Assembly (NCBI RefSeq): GCF_020829495.1
Contig: NZ_JAIVFQ010000017.1
Location: 52,629-116,628 of the forward strand
Origin: Nostoc favosum CHAB5714
GTDB lineage: Bacteria > Cyanobacteriota > Cyanobacteriia > Cyanobacteriales > Nostocaceae
DNA: 64,000 bases
Reading direction: 5' to 3'
Positions 44,250 to 52,707 of this stretch are shown here, one piece after another. The position numbers and the translations under genes were made by a program. The notes below the pieces were generated by a model. It searched no databases, had not been told where the DNA came from, and saw nothing but the letters and a program-made list of their open reading frames with translations. How positions within the stretch are numbered: position 1 is the first letter of the stretch; each line of letters begins with the position of its first letter.

Positions 44250-45206
44250 ATGATTGAGACTAATGTCTCTCGCCACCACCAAACATTTTTACAGGTAATT
44301 CAAAGTTACTACCAGCTAACCAAGCCTCGGATTATTCCGTTGCTTTTGATTACCACGGCTGGGAGTATGTGGATTGCTGCTAAGGGAGAAGTAAACCCAT
44401 TGCTGTTGCTAGTAACTCTCACTGGTGGCACTTTGGCTGCTGCAAGCGCCCAGACAATTAACTGTGTCTATGACCGGGATATTGATTATGACATGGAGCG
44501 GACGCGCCATCGTCCGATGCCATCCGGTAAGGTTCAGCCGCGTGATGCTCTAATTTTTGCGATCGCACTGGCGACGATTTCCTTTACACTCCTAGCAGTA
44601 TTTGCCAACCTGTTAGCCGCCCTGCTAGCTTTCTCTGGCATCGTCTTTTATATTTTGGTTTATACCCACTGGCTAAAACGCCACAGCACCCAGAATATTG
44701 TCATTGGTGGGGCTGCTGGGGCAATTCCGGCGTTAGTGGGTTGGGCTGCTGTCACAGGCACTTTAAGTTGGTCAGCATGGTTAATTTTTGCCATCGTCTT
44801 TTTGTGGACACCACCCCATTTCTGGGCTTTAGCTCTGATGATTCGGGATGATTACGCAAAGGTAGGGATACCAATGCTACCTGTGATTGAAGGTGATACG
44901 GCAACCGTGAAGCAGATTTGGTACTACACGCTGGTAACAGTATTTGCAACCGTGTTATTGGTTTATCCCTTGGGCGCAAGTGGTATTCTTTATGGTGCGA
45001 TCGCTGTAATTCTGGGAGGATTATTTATCCACAAATCTTGGCGTTTGTTGCAAAATCCAGAGGATCGCGCTGTAGCTAAAGAGTTGTTTCTCTTTTCCAT
45101 CTCCTACATGATGCTGTTGTGTCTGGGGATGGTAGTTGATAGTCTTCCCGTTACCCATAATCTAATTAGTGCGGTGAGCAACCAGCTGCATCTCATAATC
45201 GGCTAA
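44250..45206 (+). CDS. ctaB: Protoheme IX farnesyltransferase (heme O synthase)
   Basis: A 318-residue UbiA-family membrane prenyltransferase that adds farnesyl to protoheme to give heme O, the substrate of CtaA. The two Asp-rich sites are clear: NCVYDRDIDYDMERTRHRPMPSG (residues about 71-93) and RDDYAKVGIPMLPVIEG (about 198-214), with FYILVYTHWLKRHSTQNIVIGGAAGAIPAL between them. It is downstream of ctaA, separated by heptamer repeats, and a terminator-like hairpin follows. The four genes ctaC/D/E and ctaA/B together encode one oxidase and its cofactor. Confidence 0.95.
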   Translation: MIETNVSRHHQTFLQVIQSYYQLTKPRIIPLLLITTAGSMWIAAKGEVNPLLLLVTLTGGTLAAASAQTINCVYDRDIDYDMERTRHRPMPSGKVQPRDALIFAIALATISFTLLAVFANLLAALLAFSGIVFYILVYTHWLKRHSTQNIVIGGAAGAIPALVGWAAVTGTLSWSAWLIFAIVFLWTPPHFWALALMIRDDYAKVGIPMLPVIEGDTATVKQIWYYTLVTVFATVLLVYPLGASGILYGAIAVILGGLFIHKSWRLLQNPEDRAVAKELFLFSISYMMLLCLGMVVDSLPVTHNLISAVSNQLHLIIG

Positions 45207-45232
45207 TTCTTAGCTGGGGATTTAAGCCAAAA

Positions 45233-45264
45233 GAAATCGGGTTTGGGAAAAACCCGGTTTCTCA
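45233..45264 (+). terminator. Terminator of ctaB
   Basis: GAAATCGGGTTT and AAACCCGGTTTC form a 12-pair stem (one mismatch) around a short loop, beginning 27 bases after the ctaB stop; the T-tract is weak (TTTCTC). Confidence 0.6.
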
Positions 45265-45275
45265 AAGATGCGACG

Positions 45276-45365
45276 CCGATAGCGTAGCGGTAGCGAGTCC
45301 GCGTACTCCTTCGGAGAAGCAAGCTACGCGCAGCGTCTCGTAGAGAGCGTCATAGCCCGCCGTAA
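45276..45365. repeat. GC-rich dispersed palindromic repeat
   Basis: The segment contains GATAGCGTAGCGGTAGCGAG, CTCCTTCGGAGAAGCAAGC and CGCAGCGTCTCGTAGAG, words shared with 1925-2042, 21272-21325 and 46336-46475. It forms nested short hairpins. Confidence 0.65.
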
Positions 45366-45434
45366 GCATCGCACTTGTTATACTACTTCTAAAGTTTTAG
45401 ACTCATAAATACAAAATATTGAGGACTACTGATT

Positions 45435-45611
45435 ATTCCGACAGCAGAACAAACTCTACAGTGCTTTCTTGTTTGCCGAAGATTAACTATGATGTATCGA
45501 CCTGTTTATCTAGTCCGTTTAGATGAACGCACAGGCGAAATAGTCATCATAGCTGGTGAAGAAACCGAGATAGCGATTCAGCGTGATGGGAAATGGACAT
45601 TTAAAATATGA
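45435..45611 (+). CDS. Small protein of DUF6888 type, probable ATT start
   Basis: From an ATT at 45435 the frame reads PTAEQTLQCFLVCRRLTMMY and then RPVYLVRLDERTGEIVIIAG to a stop at 45611. This agrees with DUF6888 proteins as I recall them, which begin around the PTAEQ segment. No ATG, GTG or TTG lies in frame before 45486; an in-frame stop is at 45420-45422. GAGG at 45421-45424 would serve an ATT start at 45432 or 45435. If translation starts at the first ATG (45489) only 40 residues are made and the N-terminal third is lost. The stop overlaps the next gene (ATGA). Function unknown. Confidence 0.55.
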   Translation: MPTAEQTLQCFLVCRRLTMMYRPVYLVRLDERTGEIVIIAGEETEIAIQRDGKWTFKI

Positions 45612-45820
45612 AACCAAATTTTCATGAAATGAGCCTCAAAGAATTACGAGTTTACGTGCTGGCTCATCAAGACGATAATGAAGCTTTCTATGCTTACATG
45701 GATAAGTCAAAGACAGAAGGAAATTGGGTAACAATGCCACCTTTGAATTCAATGGATGACTTTGATAATTATCCTGAGTTTATTGATAAAATTGTTAAAG
45801 ATGGTGAAGGTCGAGTATAA
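45608..45820 (+). CDS. Small protein of DUF6887 type
   Basis: A 70-residue soluble acidic protein, MKPNFHEMSLKELRVYVLAH, with the DNEAFYAYMDKSKTEGNWV centre that I associate with DUF6887. It overlaps the DUF6888 gene by four bases and is therefore translationally coupled to it. The two families occur side by side in many cyanobacteria, which resembles a two-component small-protein system, possibly toxin-antitoxin-like, though no activity is known. It lies next to a hicAB pair on the opposite strand. Confidence 0.65.
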   Translation: MKPNFHEMSLKELRVYVLAHQDDNEAFYAYMDKSKTEGNWVTMPPLNSMDDFDNYPEFIDKIVKDGEGRV

Positions 45821-45868
45821 GCTTTAAATAATCAAGCGATCGCGTTGGTAAAAGGGCGCGATCGCATA

Positions 45869-46093
45869 TCAACATTTCCATTCAGACTCAGGAATTTTCG
45901 CCCCTTGAAAGATACTCCGTAATGTACCGATAGGTAAAGTGCGCCCTCGATGTTCAGGGACAATTACTTGTAGTCCCAGGTCTTCACTTCTCCATTTGCG
46001 GTGGCTACCTTTTTGAGAAATCAATTGAAATCCATATTGTCTCAGGATAGTTTCAACTTCTCTAGATGTCATGCGCCGGATACGGTCGCTCAT
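45869..46093 (-). CDS. hicA: HicA-family mRNA interferase toxin
   Basis: A 74-residue HicA/YcfA protein with the double-stranded-RNA-binding-like fold: RRMTSREVETILRQYGFQLISQKGSHRKWRSEDLGLQVIVPEHRGRTLPIGTLRSIF is the complete family core, with the catalytic histidine in GSHRKW. It should cleave mRNA when free. Its start overlaps the upstream hicB by four bases. The order antitoxin then toxin is the less common one but usual in cyanobacteria. Confidence 0.88.
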   Translation of the reverse strand: MSDRIRRMTSREVETILRQYGFQLISQKGSHRKWRSEDLGLQVIVPEHRGRTLPIGTLRSIFQGAKIPESEWKC

Positions 46094-46293
46094 GAGACAA
46101 TAATCTCTCGTGCGATCGCACCAGGGGCTAACTCAATTGATTCCGGCTGTAAATACAATTGAATTGCTTCTTTAATATTTTCCAAAGCTTCTTCTTCAGT
46201 TTCTCCTGCTGAAGTACAGCCAGGTAATTCTGGACACCATACAGCCCAATCGCCTGTTTCTAGGTCTGATTCAAGAATCACGCGCCATTTCAT
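46090..46293 (-). CDS. hicB: HicB-family antitoxin
   Basis: A 67-residue HicB protein (VILESDLETGDWAVWCPELPGCTSAGETEEEALENIKEAIQLYL) partnered with the downstream hicA. It lacks a separate DNA-binding domain. This pair is complete, unlike the one at 28009-28337. It is followed upstream by a GC-rich dispersed repeat. Confidence 0.88.
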   Translation of the reverse strand: MKWRVILESDLETGDWAVWCPELPGCTSAGETEEEALENIKEAIQLYLQPESIELAPGAIAREIIVS

Positions 46294-46335
46294 AGCTAAT
46301 CCTCTGGGATGTAATTATTGTAAATTAGGAACAGC

Positions 46336-46475
46336 GATGTCTACGACGGGCTATGACGCTCGATAGCGCAGCGTAAAGCCTTCGGCATGGCTTCGCTTAG
46401 AGCGACGCAGGAGCGTCTGACTCGCTACCGCAACTCTTGGAGACGCACTCGCGTTCGCTATCGGCGTCGCATCTA
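46336..46475. repeat. GC-rich dispersed palindromic repeat
   Basis: Contains CGATAGCGCAGCGTAAAGCC, GCTTCGCTTAGAGCGACGCAG and GTTCGCTATCGGCGTCGCAT, related to the segments at 1925-2042, 21272-21325 and 45276-45365. It lies between two HicB-related genes. Confidence 0.65.
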
Positions 46476-46512
46476 TAAAACTTAAAATCCAAAACTGAAA
46501 ATTTTTAATACC

Positions 46513-46698
46513 TTATTCTTTAAGTAAGATTCTTCGCGGACGATTTTCTTCATTAGGAAAATGGCAGTGAACAGCATCACAAATCATTTCCCGTAGTGTT
46601 TCTATATCCTCAGCCTGAGTAAAAATTGACTCGGTTAGAGCTACTGCTGTATAACCACCATCTGGATCATCTTCAACGATAAATACAATTTCAGTCAT
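46513..46698 (-). CDS. HicB-like small protein without toxin partner
   Basis: A 61-residue protein (MTEIVFIVEDDPDGGYTAVA, followed by ETLREMICDAVHCHFPNEE) that has the beta-hairpin and helix of HicB/UPF0150 but a diverged strand where HicB has LPGC. Homologues are often mislabelled as a 2-oxoisovalerate dehydrogenase subunit. A cognate small toxin gene is not visible on either side. The start at 46698 is chosen at the conserved MTEI; five extra codons upstream are possible. Confidence 0.7.
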   Translation of the reverse strand: MTEIVFIVEDDPDGGYTAVALTESIFTQAEDIETLREMICDAVHCHFPNEENRPRRILLKE

Positions 46699-46814
46699 AG
46701 CTAATCTTTCCATAACTACTAAATTTTACAATCTACAAGACCTGACAAGACAGAAAAAATCCCCCAAGCGCCAGAATAACTAAAAATCAACTTCTTCCCT
46801 CTCCATCCCAGAAA

Positions 46815-47525
46815 GTGGTAAATGCTCCTTCTGGGGAATTTCTACTAAATAGTAGTTCAGAATCTTCTTTCCAGCAATTGTTTAGACGCCCTCTCGTGCG
46901 ATCGCAAATACCAATTAGCGATAATCTAGCTAATCTTTTAGACACGATGATACGCTACTTCCCCAAAAATCGCTACAAGTCTGCAACAGAAGCACTGGAG
47001 TCTGTACGTTCTCTCACAGGCACAGTGATCATAAATCCAACACCAACACCAACACCAACCCCAACACCAACTCCAATACCAACCCCAACTCCAACATCAA
47101 CTCCTACCCCTACTCCAGAACCAATACAATATGCTGGTTTTTTTACAAGATTTGTTGCAGATATTATTGATAAAACAATTTTAATTATCGCTAGTTTTAG
47201 CTTTGATTTTATTACCAATGGAGCGGCTAATAATGATGAATTTTGGGGACGTTTGTTAGCATATTACATCATTCTTGGCTTTGTATATTCTACGGTAATG
47301 GAAAGTTCACCAACCCAAGGAACACTAGGTAAAATTATCCTGGGAATTGCCGTGACAGACAACGATGGAAATCGTTTAACTTTTGAACAATCTGCTAAAA
47401 GATATTTTTGTAAATTACTTTCATATCTAACTATTTTTATTGGATTTTTCATGGCTGGCTTTACCAGTAAAAAACAAACAATTCATGATATGGCATCAGG
47501 TTCGTTAGTTATTAGGAAACGGTGA
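46815..47525 (+). CDS. RDD-domain membrane protein with a kinase C-terminal remnant and PT repeat
   Basis: The 236-residue frame is a mosaic. Residues about 35-68 (ISDNLANLLDTMIRYFPKNRYKSATEALESV) match the end of a Hanks-type kinase domain, as in residues 280-320 of the kinase at 36548. A Thr-Pro repeat follows (TPTPTP, residues about 74-105), then an RDD domain (YAGFFTRFVADIIDKTILII, ESSPTQGTLGKIILGIAVTD, QTIHDMASGSLVIRK) with three helices. The kinase catalytic part is absent; DNA upstream (46740-46815) does not continue it in frame. The gene may be the 3' part of a lost kinase-RDD fusion that still has a GTG start. It ends one base before the next RDD gene. Confidence 0.65.
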   Translation: MVNAPSGEFLLNSSSESSFQQLFRRPLVRSQIPISDNLANLLDTMIRYFPKNRYKSATEALESVRSLTGTVIINPTPTPTPTPTPTPIPTPTPTSTPTPTPEPIQYAGFFTRFVADIIDKTILIIASFSFDFITNGAANNDEFWGRLLAYYIILGFVYSTVMESSPTQGTLGKIILGIAVTDNDGNRLTFEQSAKRYFCKLLSYLTIFIGFFMAGFTSKKQTIHDMASGSLVIRKR

Positions 47526-47526
47526 T

Positions 47527-48885
47527 ATGTCTACAAGCCGCTATGCAAGTTTTGGCAAGAGATTTGTTGCAATTTTCAGTGATGGAATTTTACTACAATT
47601 GTTGTTTTTCATCGCTTTTGGACAAGCACTCAGCCAAATAGATAACCCAAAAGCAATTCTGTACTATGTTTTTACAACACTCTTTGCCTGGGCTTACTTT
47701 GCGTCTATGGAAAGCTCTTTAATTCAGGGGACATTTGGCAAAAGATTACTAGGAATTATTGTTACAGATATTGATGGGAATAAAATATCCTTTGCTAGAG
47801 CTACAGCTAGATATTTTAGTAAATCATTTTTTGTTCTCATTTGGATAGTTGCTGGCTTAATAGCAGTCATGGCAGCAAGTACAGAAAATCAAAATTCTCC
47901 TTATTTAGTTTTAGCTGGATTACTATTTATTATTGGATTACTTATCCTGTTTATTGGCTACCTGATGGCGGCATTCACACCACAAAAACAAGCTCTGCAT
48001 GATATTATTGCCAGATGCTTAGTTGTTAATGGTAGCGGTCAATCTGTAACTATTCCCTGGAAACCTCTCATTGGATTAGCAATAGCAGCAATTTTAGCGG
48101 GAAGAGTCATAGCACAAATTCCTGGAGGCGACAAAGCAATAACACCACCCCCTGATCTCGATTCTACAATTACCCCTAGCTCTTCTCCAACACCCACTAA
48201 TATCACATCTAGCGATTGTGCTTCAAAAACTAATAACATTTTTGGATTAGAACTGACTGAAGCTAACACAGATATAAACGGCAATTGGAAATTAGAGTTT
48301 GCTGGTGGAGTCATTCAACATGTGGGATATCTCTCAATGAAAGACTCTTCAGGAATTATGGTAGTTCAGTTGCCTAATGACCAAGGTGGTACTGAAACTA
48401 TCAGGCAAAATATGAAACTTTGTTCGTCTGCCAAGGGTTTAGTTCTCTTGGGAGAAAATCCTATTGATGTTGATACGAATCAGACTAGCCCTACCTATGC
48501 ACCTGATAATTTTATCATTGCAAGAGGAGTAAATGGAGAGATATTCCGCAACTATTCGAGACATAGCAACAATAATGTAGTGGAATCTCCAGTTGAAAGA
48601 AAATTTCTGGGATATTCTTCTATTGGCATTGAGATGGCTGAACTCAATTCAGAAGTTCGAGTTCAAGCAGTAGAAAATAATTCCAACGCCCAAAAGGCTG
48701 GTCTGCAACCAGGAGATATTATTCTGAGTATCGATGGAAAACAAGTTAACCGTGTTAGTGAGGTACAAGAGCTTATTAAATCTTCACTTCTTGATTCTAC
48801 TTTAAACTTTGAAATTGACCGAAACGGTCAGAATAATTCTTTGAGCGTTACAGCAGGATGTTGTGTTCCACCAGAGCAACCTTGA
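47527..48885 (+). CDS. RDD-domain membrane protein with C-terminal PDZ domain
   Basis: A 452-residue protein. The RDD domain (residues 1-165) starts RYASFGKRFVAIFSDGILLQ and contains ESSLIQGTFGKRLLGIIVTD and QALHDIIARCLVV, with helices near 15-35, 40-60, 110-160. A further helix (PLIGLAIAAILAGRVIA) leads to a Thr/Pro linker, a domain of unknown type (CASKTNNIFGLELTEANTDINGNWKLEF), and a PDZ domain (GIEMAELNSEVRVQAVENNS, then AGLQPGDIILSIDGKQV). No protease site is seen, so the PDZ probably binds a partner outside the membrane. It starts two bases after the preceding RDD gene and is translated with it. Confidence 0.78.
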   Translation: MSTSRYASFGKRFVAIFSDGILLQLLFFIAFGQALSQIDNPKAILYYVFTTLFAWAYFASMESSLIQGTFGKRLLGIIVTDIDGNKISFARATARYFSKSFFVLIWIVAGLIAVMAASTENQNSPYLVLAGLLFIIGLLILFIGYLMAAFTPQKQALHDIIARCLVVNGSGQSVTIPWKPLIGLAIAAILAGRVIAQIPGGDKAITPPPDLDSTITPSSSPTPTNITSSDCASKTNNIFGLELTEANTDINGNWKLEFAGGVIQHVGYLSMKDSSGIMVVQLPNDQGGTETIRQNMKLCSSAKGLVLLGENPIDVDTNQTSPTYAPDNFIIARGVNGEIFRNYSRHSNNNVVESPVERKFLGYSSIGIEMAELNSEVRVQAVENNSNAQKAGLQPGDIILSIDGKQVNRVSEVQELIKSSLLDSTLNFEIDRNGQNNSLSVTAGCCVPPEQP

Positions 48886-49016
48886 AGGAAAATTCAGAAT
48901 TCAAAATTCAGAATTCAGAATTATCAAGAGGTAAGGGACTGACAAATAAAAAATATCCAATTATTGATTGAAAATATTTAATAAAATGTGTCTGAAAACC
49001 CAGTTATTTATCAGTC

Positions 49017-49143
49017 ATATCATGTCCGGCAAAATAACCATAATTCTCGTTTTACCCCTCCCCAACCCTCCCCGATGCCTTGGGGAGGGTGCCGTAAGGC
49101 GGGTGAGGTGATTTTATTATGGGTAATTAAGCGGACATGATAT
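49017..49143. mobile_element. MITE-like element, ATATCATGTCCGC family, copy C
   Basis: Starts ATATCATGTCCGG and ends GCGGACATGATAT (13-base inverted repeat, one mismatch). The 127-bp interior differs from copies A and B but has the same style (CCCTCCCCAACCCTCCCCGA, GGGGAGGGTGCCG). Confidence 0.8.
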
Positions 49144-49277
49144 CAGTTGACACATTCATTCTGAGTCTGAATTCTGAATTCTGACTTCTGACTCCTGAAT
49201 TCTGAATTCTGATTTGCTAGCGTAGTGATATAAGGTTTATCGCTCCCCAGGAAGCGCCTGGAAGCAAAAGGATTAAT

Positions 49278-50153
49278 ATGGCTCATTTAAATCAGCGTCG
49301 TCCCCAAAATGTCAACGGCGATTTTTATGTAGATACTACCTGTATTGATTGTGATACCTGTCGCTGGATGGCTCCTGAAGTATTTTATGATGTTGATGAC
49401 CAATCGGCTGTTTATCATCAACCAACCAATGAGGCGGAAAGATTAGCAGCGCTTGAAGCACTTTTAGCTTGTCCTACCAGTTCTATTGGCACAGTTGAGA
49501 AACCAAAAGATATCAAAGTTGCTCAACAACAGTTTCCAATATTAGTAGCGGAAAATGTTTACCACTGCGGCTATCATTCTGAAAAATCTTACGGTGCTGC
49601 TAGCTATTTAATTCAACTTCCAGAAGGTAACATTTTGGTGGATTCTCCCCGGTTTACGCCGCCTTTAGTCAAGCGTTTAGAAGAACTGGGGCCAATTCGT
49701 TATATGTACCTAACTCATAAAGATGATGTGGCAGATCATCAAAAGTTTGCCGAGCATTTTCAGTGCGATCGCATTCTCCATACCGATGATATTACTGCCG
49801 ATACTCGCAATGTAGAAATACAGCTAACTGGTTCTGAAGCATTTACTTTGACTCCAGATTTATTAATTATCCCAGTTCCCGGTCACACTAAAGGACAAAC
49901 TGTCCTACTTTATAAAAATAAGTTTCTGTTCACTGGCGACCATCTCGCTTGGTCAGAAAGTTTGCACCAACTGACTGCATTCCACGGTGCTTGCTGGTAT
50001 TCTTGGTCAAAACAGACTAAATCAATGCGTAATTTGGCTAATTACTCTTTTGAGTGGGTGCTACCAGGTCATGGGCGAAGGTTTCATGCTGATAAGGAAA
50101 CCATGCGCCAGCAGATGCACAAGTGTATTGAGTTGATGGAATCTTTGAATTGA
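49278..50153 (+). CDS. Ferredoxin-like plus metallo-beta-lactamase fold protein
   Basis: A 291-residue two-domain protein. Residues 1-75 form a small single-cluster ferredoxin-like domain (CIDCDTCRWMAPEVF, Cys22/25/28, and the partner cysteine in LLACPTSSIG), likely binding one [4Fe-4S]. The rest is an MBL-fold hydrolase: YLTHKDDVADH (a variant of HxHxDH in which the second histidine is Asp), VPGHTKGQTVLLY, FTGDHLAWSE and VLPGHGRRFH. Such fusions are common in cyanobacteria and the plant homologue is plastid-located. A redox or metal-centre hydrolase role is inferred; the reaction is unknown. Monocistronic, following a MITE-like element. Confidence 0.85.
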   Translation: MAHLNQRRPQNVNGDFYVDTTCIDCDTCRWMAPEVFYDVDDQSAVYHQPTNEAERLAALEALLACPTSSIGTVEKPKDIKVAQQQFPILVAENVYHCGYHSEKSYGAASYLIQLPEGNILVDSPRFTPPLVKRLEELGPIRYMYLTHKDDVADHQKFAEHFQCDRILHTDDITADTRNVEIQLTGSEAFTLTPDLLIIPVPGHTKGQTVLLYKNKFLFTGDHLAWSESLHQLTAFHGACWYSWSKQTKSMRNLANYSFEWVLPGHGRRFHADKETMRQQMHKCIELMESLN

Positions 50154-50176
50154 CGTTAAATAACTGACAATTCAGG

Positions 50177-50391
50177 TCAAAGTGAAACTGTCACACTCAC
50201 CGACATCCCGCCCAGAACTGAAGTTCCGGGCTGATAGCGAAAGTCCACTAAGCGTGGACTGAATTGATCATTTAGTCCACTAAGCGTGGACTTCAGCTAT
50301 GAGACTCGGAATTCATTCCGAGGCGGGATAGAAACGCAGTGAGAGATTTATTAATAAAGATATGGCTGTGGGCTTGTGTGTACACCGTAGC
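50177..50391. repeat. Nested-hairpin element, copy 1, with 20-mer repeat at its end
   Basis: Core 50207-50328: CCCGCC ... GGCGGG at the outside, and inside GCCCAGAACTGAAGTTCCGGGC, two AGTCCACTAAGCGTGGACT hairpins and CTCGGAATTCATTCCGAG. Flanking text (GTCAAAGTGAAACTGTCACA on the left, GAAACGCAGTG on the right, CTTGTGTGTACACCGTAGC at the end) is shared with the copy at 62174-62385. It separates the MBL gene from dhaK. Confidence 0.85.
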
Positions 50392-50489
50392 TTTTTAGTA
50401 GAGAGATTTAGAGAGGTCAAACTTTATTGCATACAAACCAGCGATCGCTATAACCTGAGTTTTAGCACCCTTTTAACCAAACACGGATT

Positions 50490-51563
50490 ATGAAAAAGCT
50501 GATCAACAAGCCGGAAGACTTTGTGCGGGAAAGTCTAGAAGGTATGGCGGCGGCTCATTGCGATTTAATTAAACTGAATTATGATCCCGCTTTTGTCTAT
50601 CGAGCCGATGCACCTATACAGGGGAAAGTAGCAATTATTTCTGGTGGTGGCAGTGGACATGAACCAATGCACGCTGGCTTTGTGGGCAGAGGAATGCTTG
50701 ATGCAGCTTGTCCTGGTGAGGTTTTCACTTCACCTACTCCTGACCAAATGCTAGAAGCAGCCAAGCAAGTAGATGGAGGCTCAGGTATCCTTTATATCGT
50801 CAAAAATTACAGTGGCGATGTCATGAACTTTGAGATGGCAACGGAGTTAGCCCGTAGTGAAGGCATTCGATCGCTAAATATTTTGATTGATGACGATGTA
50901 GCAGTGAAAGATAGTCTCTATACCCAAGGACGGCGGGGTGTGGGAACAACAATACTGGCGGAAAAAATTTGTGGTGCGGCGGCTGAGGCTGGGTATGATT
51001 TGCCACAAATAGCAAATTTATGTCGCAGAGTAAATTTGAATGGGCGGAGTATGGGAATTGCTCTAACATCTTGTACAGTCCCCGCTAATGGAACACCGAC
51101 ATTTGAATTGAGCGATCGCCAAATCGAATTAGGTATTGGTATTCACGGTGAACCAGGAATAGAACGTACAGATATCAAAGCAGTAGATGAGATTACCGAA
51201 ATTTTGACGCGATCGCTCATTGAAGATGCACCATACAGCCGCACACTGCGCGAGTGGGATGAAGAAAAAGGAGAATGGGAAGATGTAGAACTAACAAATC
51301 TCCCATTTGCCAAAGGCGATCGCTTATTAGCTTTCGTCAATAGTATGGGTGGAACTCCGGTTTCTGAACTGTATATTGTTTACCGCAAACTCGCCCAAAT
51401 CTGCGAACAGCAAGGATTGCAAATTGTGCGAAACTTGATAGGCCCTTACATTACATCTCTAGAAATGCAAGGTTGCTCCATTACCCTGCTGAAATTAGAT
51501 GATGAGATGATCCGCCTATGGGATGCACCAGTAAAAACACCAAGTTGGCGCTGGGGAATTTAA
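50490..51563 (+). CDS. dhaK: Dihydroxyacetone kinase, DhaK subunit
   Basis: A 357-residue substrate-binding subunit. It covalently holds dihydroxyacetone on His219 ([14 protein letters not shown]). Other family signatures are [37 protein letters not shown] and [19 protein letters not shown]. With DhaL (gene at 51839) it phosphorylates dihydroxyacetone. In PTS-type systems DhaM supplies phosphate from phosphoenolpyruvate; no dhaM is seen within the window, so the donor is unclear. A MITE-like element and Nostoc repeats lie between dhaK and dhaL, stretching the operon. Confidence 0.93.
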   Translation: MKKLINKPEDFVRESLEGMAAAHCDLIKLNYDPAFVYRADAPIQGKVAIISGGGSGHEPMHAGFVGRGMLDAACPGEVFTSPTPDQMLEAAKQVDGGSGILYIVKNYSGDVMNFEMATELARSEGIRSLNILIDDDVAVKDSLYTQGRRGVGTTILAEKICGAAAEAGYDLPQIANLCRRVNLNGRSMGIALTSCTVPANGTPTFELSDRQIELGIGIHGEPGIERTDIKAVDEITEILTRSLIEDAPYSRTLREWDEEKGEWEDVELTNLPFAKGDRLLAFVNSMGGTPVSELYIVYRKLAQICEQQGLQIVRNLIGPYITSLEMQGCSITLLKLDDEMIRLWDAPVKTPSWRWGI

Positions 51564-51644
51564 CTAATTCGTAATTTGTAATTCGTAATTCGTAATTAAA
51601 GATAGTTTCAGACTGTATATTTAGATAACTACACCAAACAAAGC

Positions 51645-51758
51645 CATGTATAGAGAGAGCATCCCAAATGTCTAAAAGCATAGGCTGTCATTGTGAACGT
51701 GATGACAATCTATCATCTTGAAAAATTTACTTACATTGGGATGCTCTCTGTATAGATG
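51645..51758. mobile_element. MITE-like element with TATAGAGAGAGCATCCCAA ends
   Basis: Left end TATAGAGAGAGCATCCCAA and right end TTGGGATGCTCTCTGTATA are inverted repeats with one mismatch in 19; with flanking CATG/GATG the repeat is 23 bases with two mismatches. The 114-bp element sits in the gap between dhaK and dhaL and encodes no protein. Confidence 0.78.
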
Positions 51759-51838
51759 AGGAAAACTTAAACCCTAAAATTACGAATTACGTTAGCGTAG
51801 CGGTAGCGAGGAACGAGCGTCATTACGAATTACGAATT

Positions 51839-52471
51839 ATGTTGAGTCAGCCGCAGATATTACAATGGTTGCAGGCTTTTGCAACTGAGATAGAGCAGAA
51901 TAAAGCATATTTGACAGAATTAGATGCTGCGATCGGAGATGCTGACCACGGTATCAATATGGATCGCGGCTTCAAAAAGGTAAGCGTTCAGTTACCAACT
52001 CTTACAGACAAGGACATCAGCAACATTCTCAAAACTGTCAGTATGACCTTGATTTCTTCCATTGGCGGTGCTAGTGGCCCTCTTTATGGCACTTGGTTTT
52101 TACGAGCCAGTACAGCAGTAGTTGGTAAGCAAGAATTAACAGAACAAGATGTGTTAGGGCTACTCCAAGCAGGCTTAGACGGCGTACTGCAACGTGGCAA
52201 AGCGCAGCTAGGAGACAAAACAATGGTGGATGTGTTATCTCCGGCTGTAGACGCTTTTGGGCAAGCTGTAGGAGAAAGTAAGGGAACGCTAGAAGCTTTG
52301 CAACAGGCTGTAGCAGCAGCCCAAAAAGGGTTGCAAGAAACTATACCAATGCAGGCGAGAAAGGGACGGGCTAGCTACCTGGGGGAACGGAGTATCGGAC
52401 ATCCAGATCCGGGAGGGACTTCTGCTTATTTGATGTTGAAGAGTTTGTTAGGTGTATTGGAAACTATTTGA
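51839..52471 (+). CDS. dhaL: Dihydroxyacetone kinase, DhaL subunit
   Basis: A 210-residue nucleotide-binding subunit. The metal-binding Asp motif is complete (LDAAIGDADHGINMDRGF, residues about 25-42), followed by ISSIGGASGPLYGTWFL and DKTMVDVLSPAVDAF, and RSIGHPDPGGTSAYLML at the end. It carries the ADP/ATP for phosphate transfer to DhaK-bound dihydroxyacetone. The ATG comes straight after an ATTACGAATT repeat, without a visible ribosome site. The 275-base gap from dhaK has been filled by a MITE and repeats, unlike the tight spacing usual for this pair. Confidence 0.93.
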   Translation: MLSQPQILQWLQAFATEIEQNKAYLTELDAAIGDADHGINMDRGFKKVSVQLPTLTDKDISNILKTVSMTLISSIGGASGPLYGTWFLRASTAVVGKQELTEQDVLGLLQAGLDGVLQRGKAQLGDKTMVDVLSPAVDAFGQAVGESKGTLEALQQAVAAAQKGLQETIPMQARKGRASYLGERSIGHPDPGGTSAYLMLKSLLGVLETI

Positions 52472-52562
52472 GATTCAGAAGTTGAAGCAGATTTTGAAGC
52501 TTTAAATTATTCCAACTCAAAGCTACTGAAGTTTCAATAGTTAAATCTCCTTGTTTAAGGTT

Positions 52563-52707
52563 ATATCATGTCCGCATAATTGGTTATGCTAACCACAGTC
52601 ATTACACCCCACCCCCAACCCCTCCCCGCAAACAGGAGGGGAGACAAAGCGACGATTGTCGGGGTGGGGTTCTTCGGGTTTAATAGGCAATTAAGCGGAC
52701 ATGATAT
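52563..52707. mobile_element. MITE-like element, ATATCATGTCCGC family, copy D
   Basis: Starts ATATCATGTCCGC and ends GCGGACATGATAT, a perfect 13-base inverted repeat. The interior (CAGTCATTACACCCCACCCC, GGAGGGGAGACAAAGCG, CGGGGTGGGGTTCTTCGGGT) is closely related to copies A and B. Length 145 bases. It lies between dhaL and ftn2, which are convergent. Confidence 0.85.
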
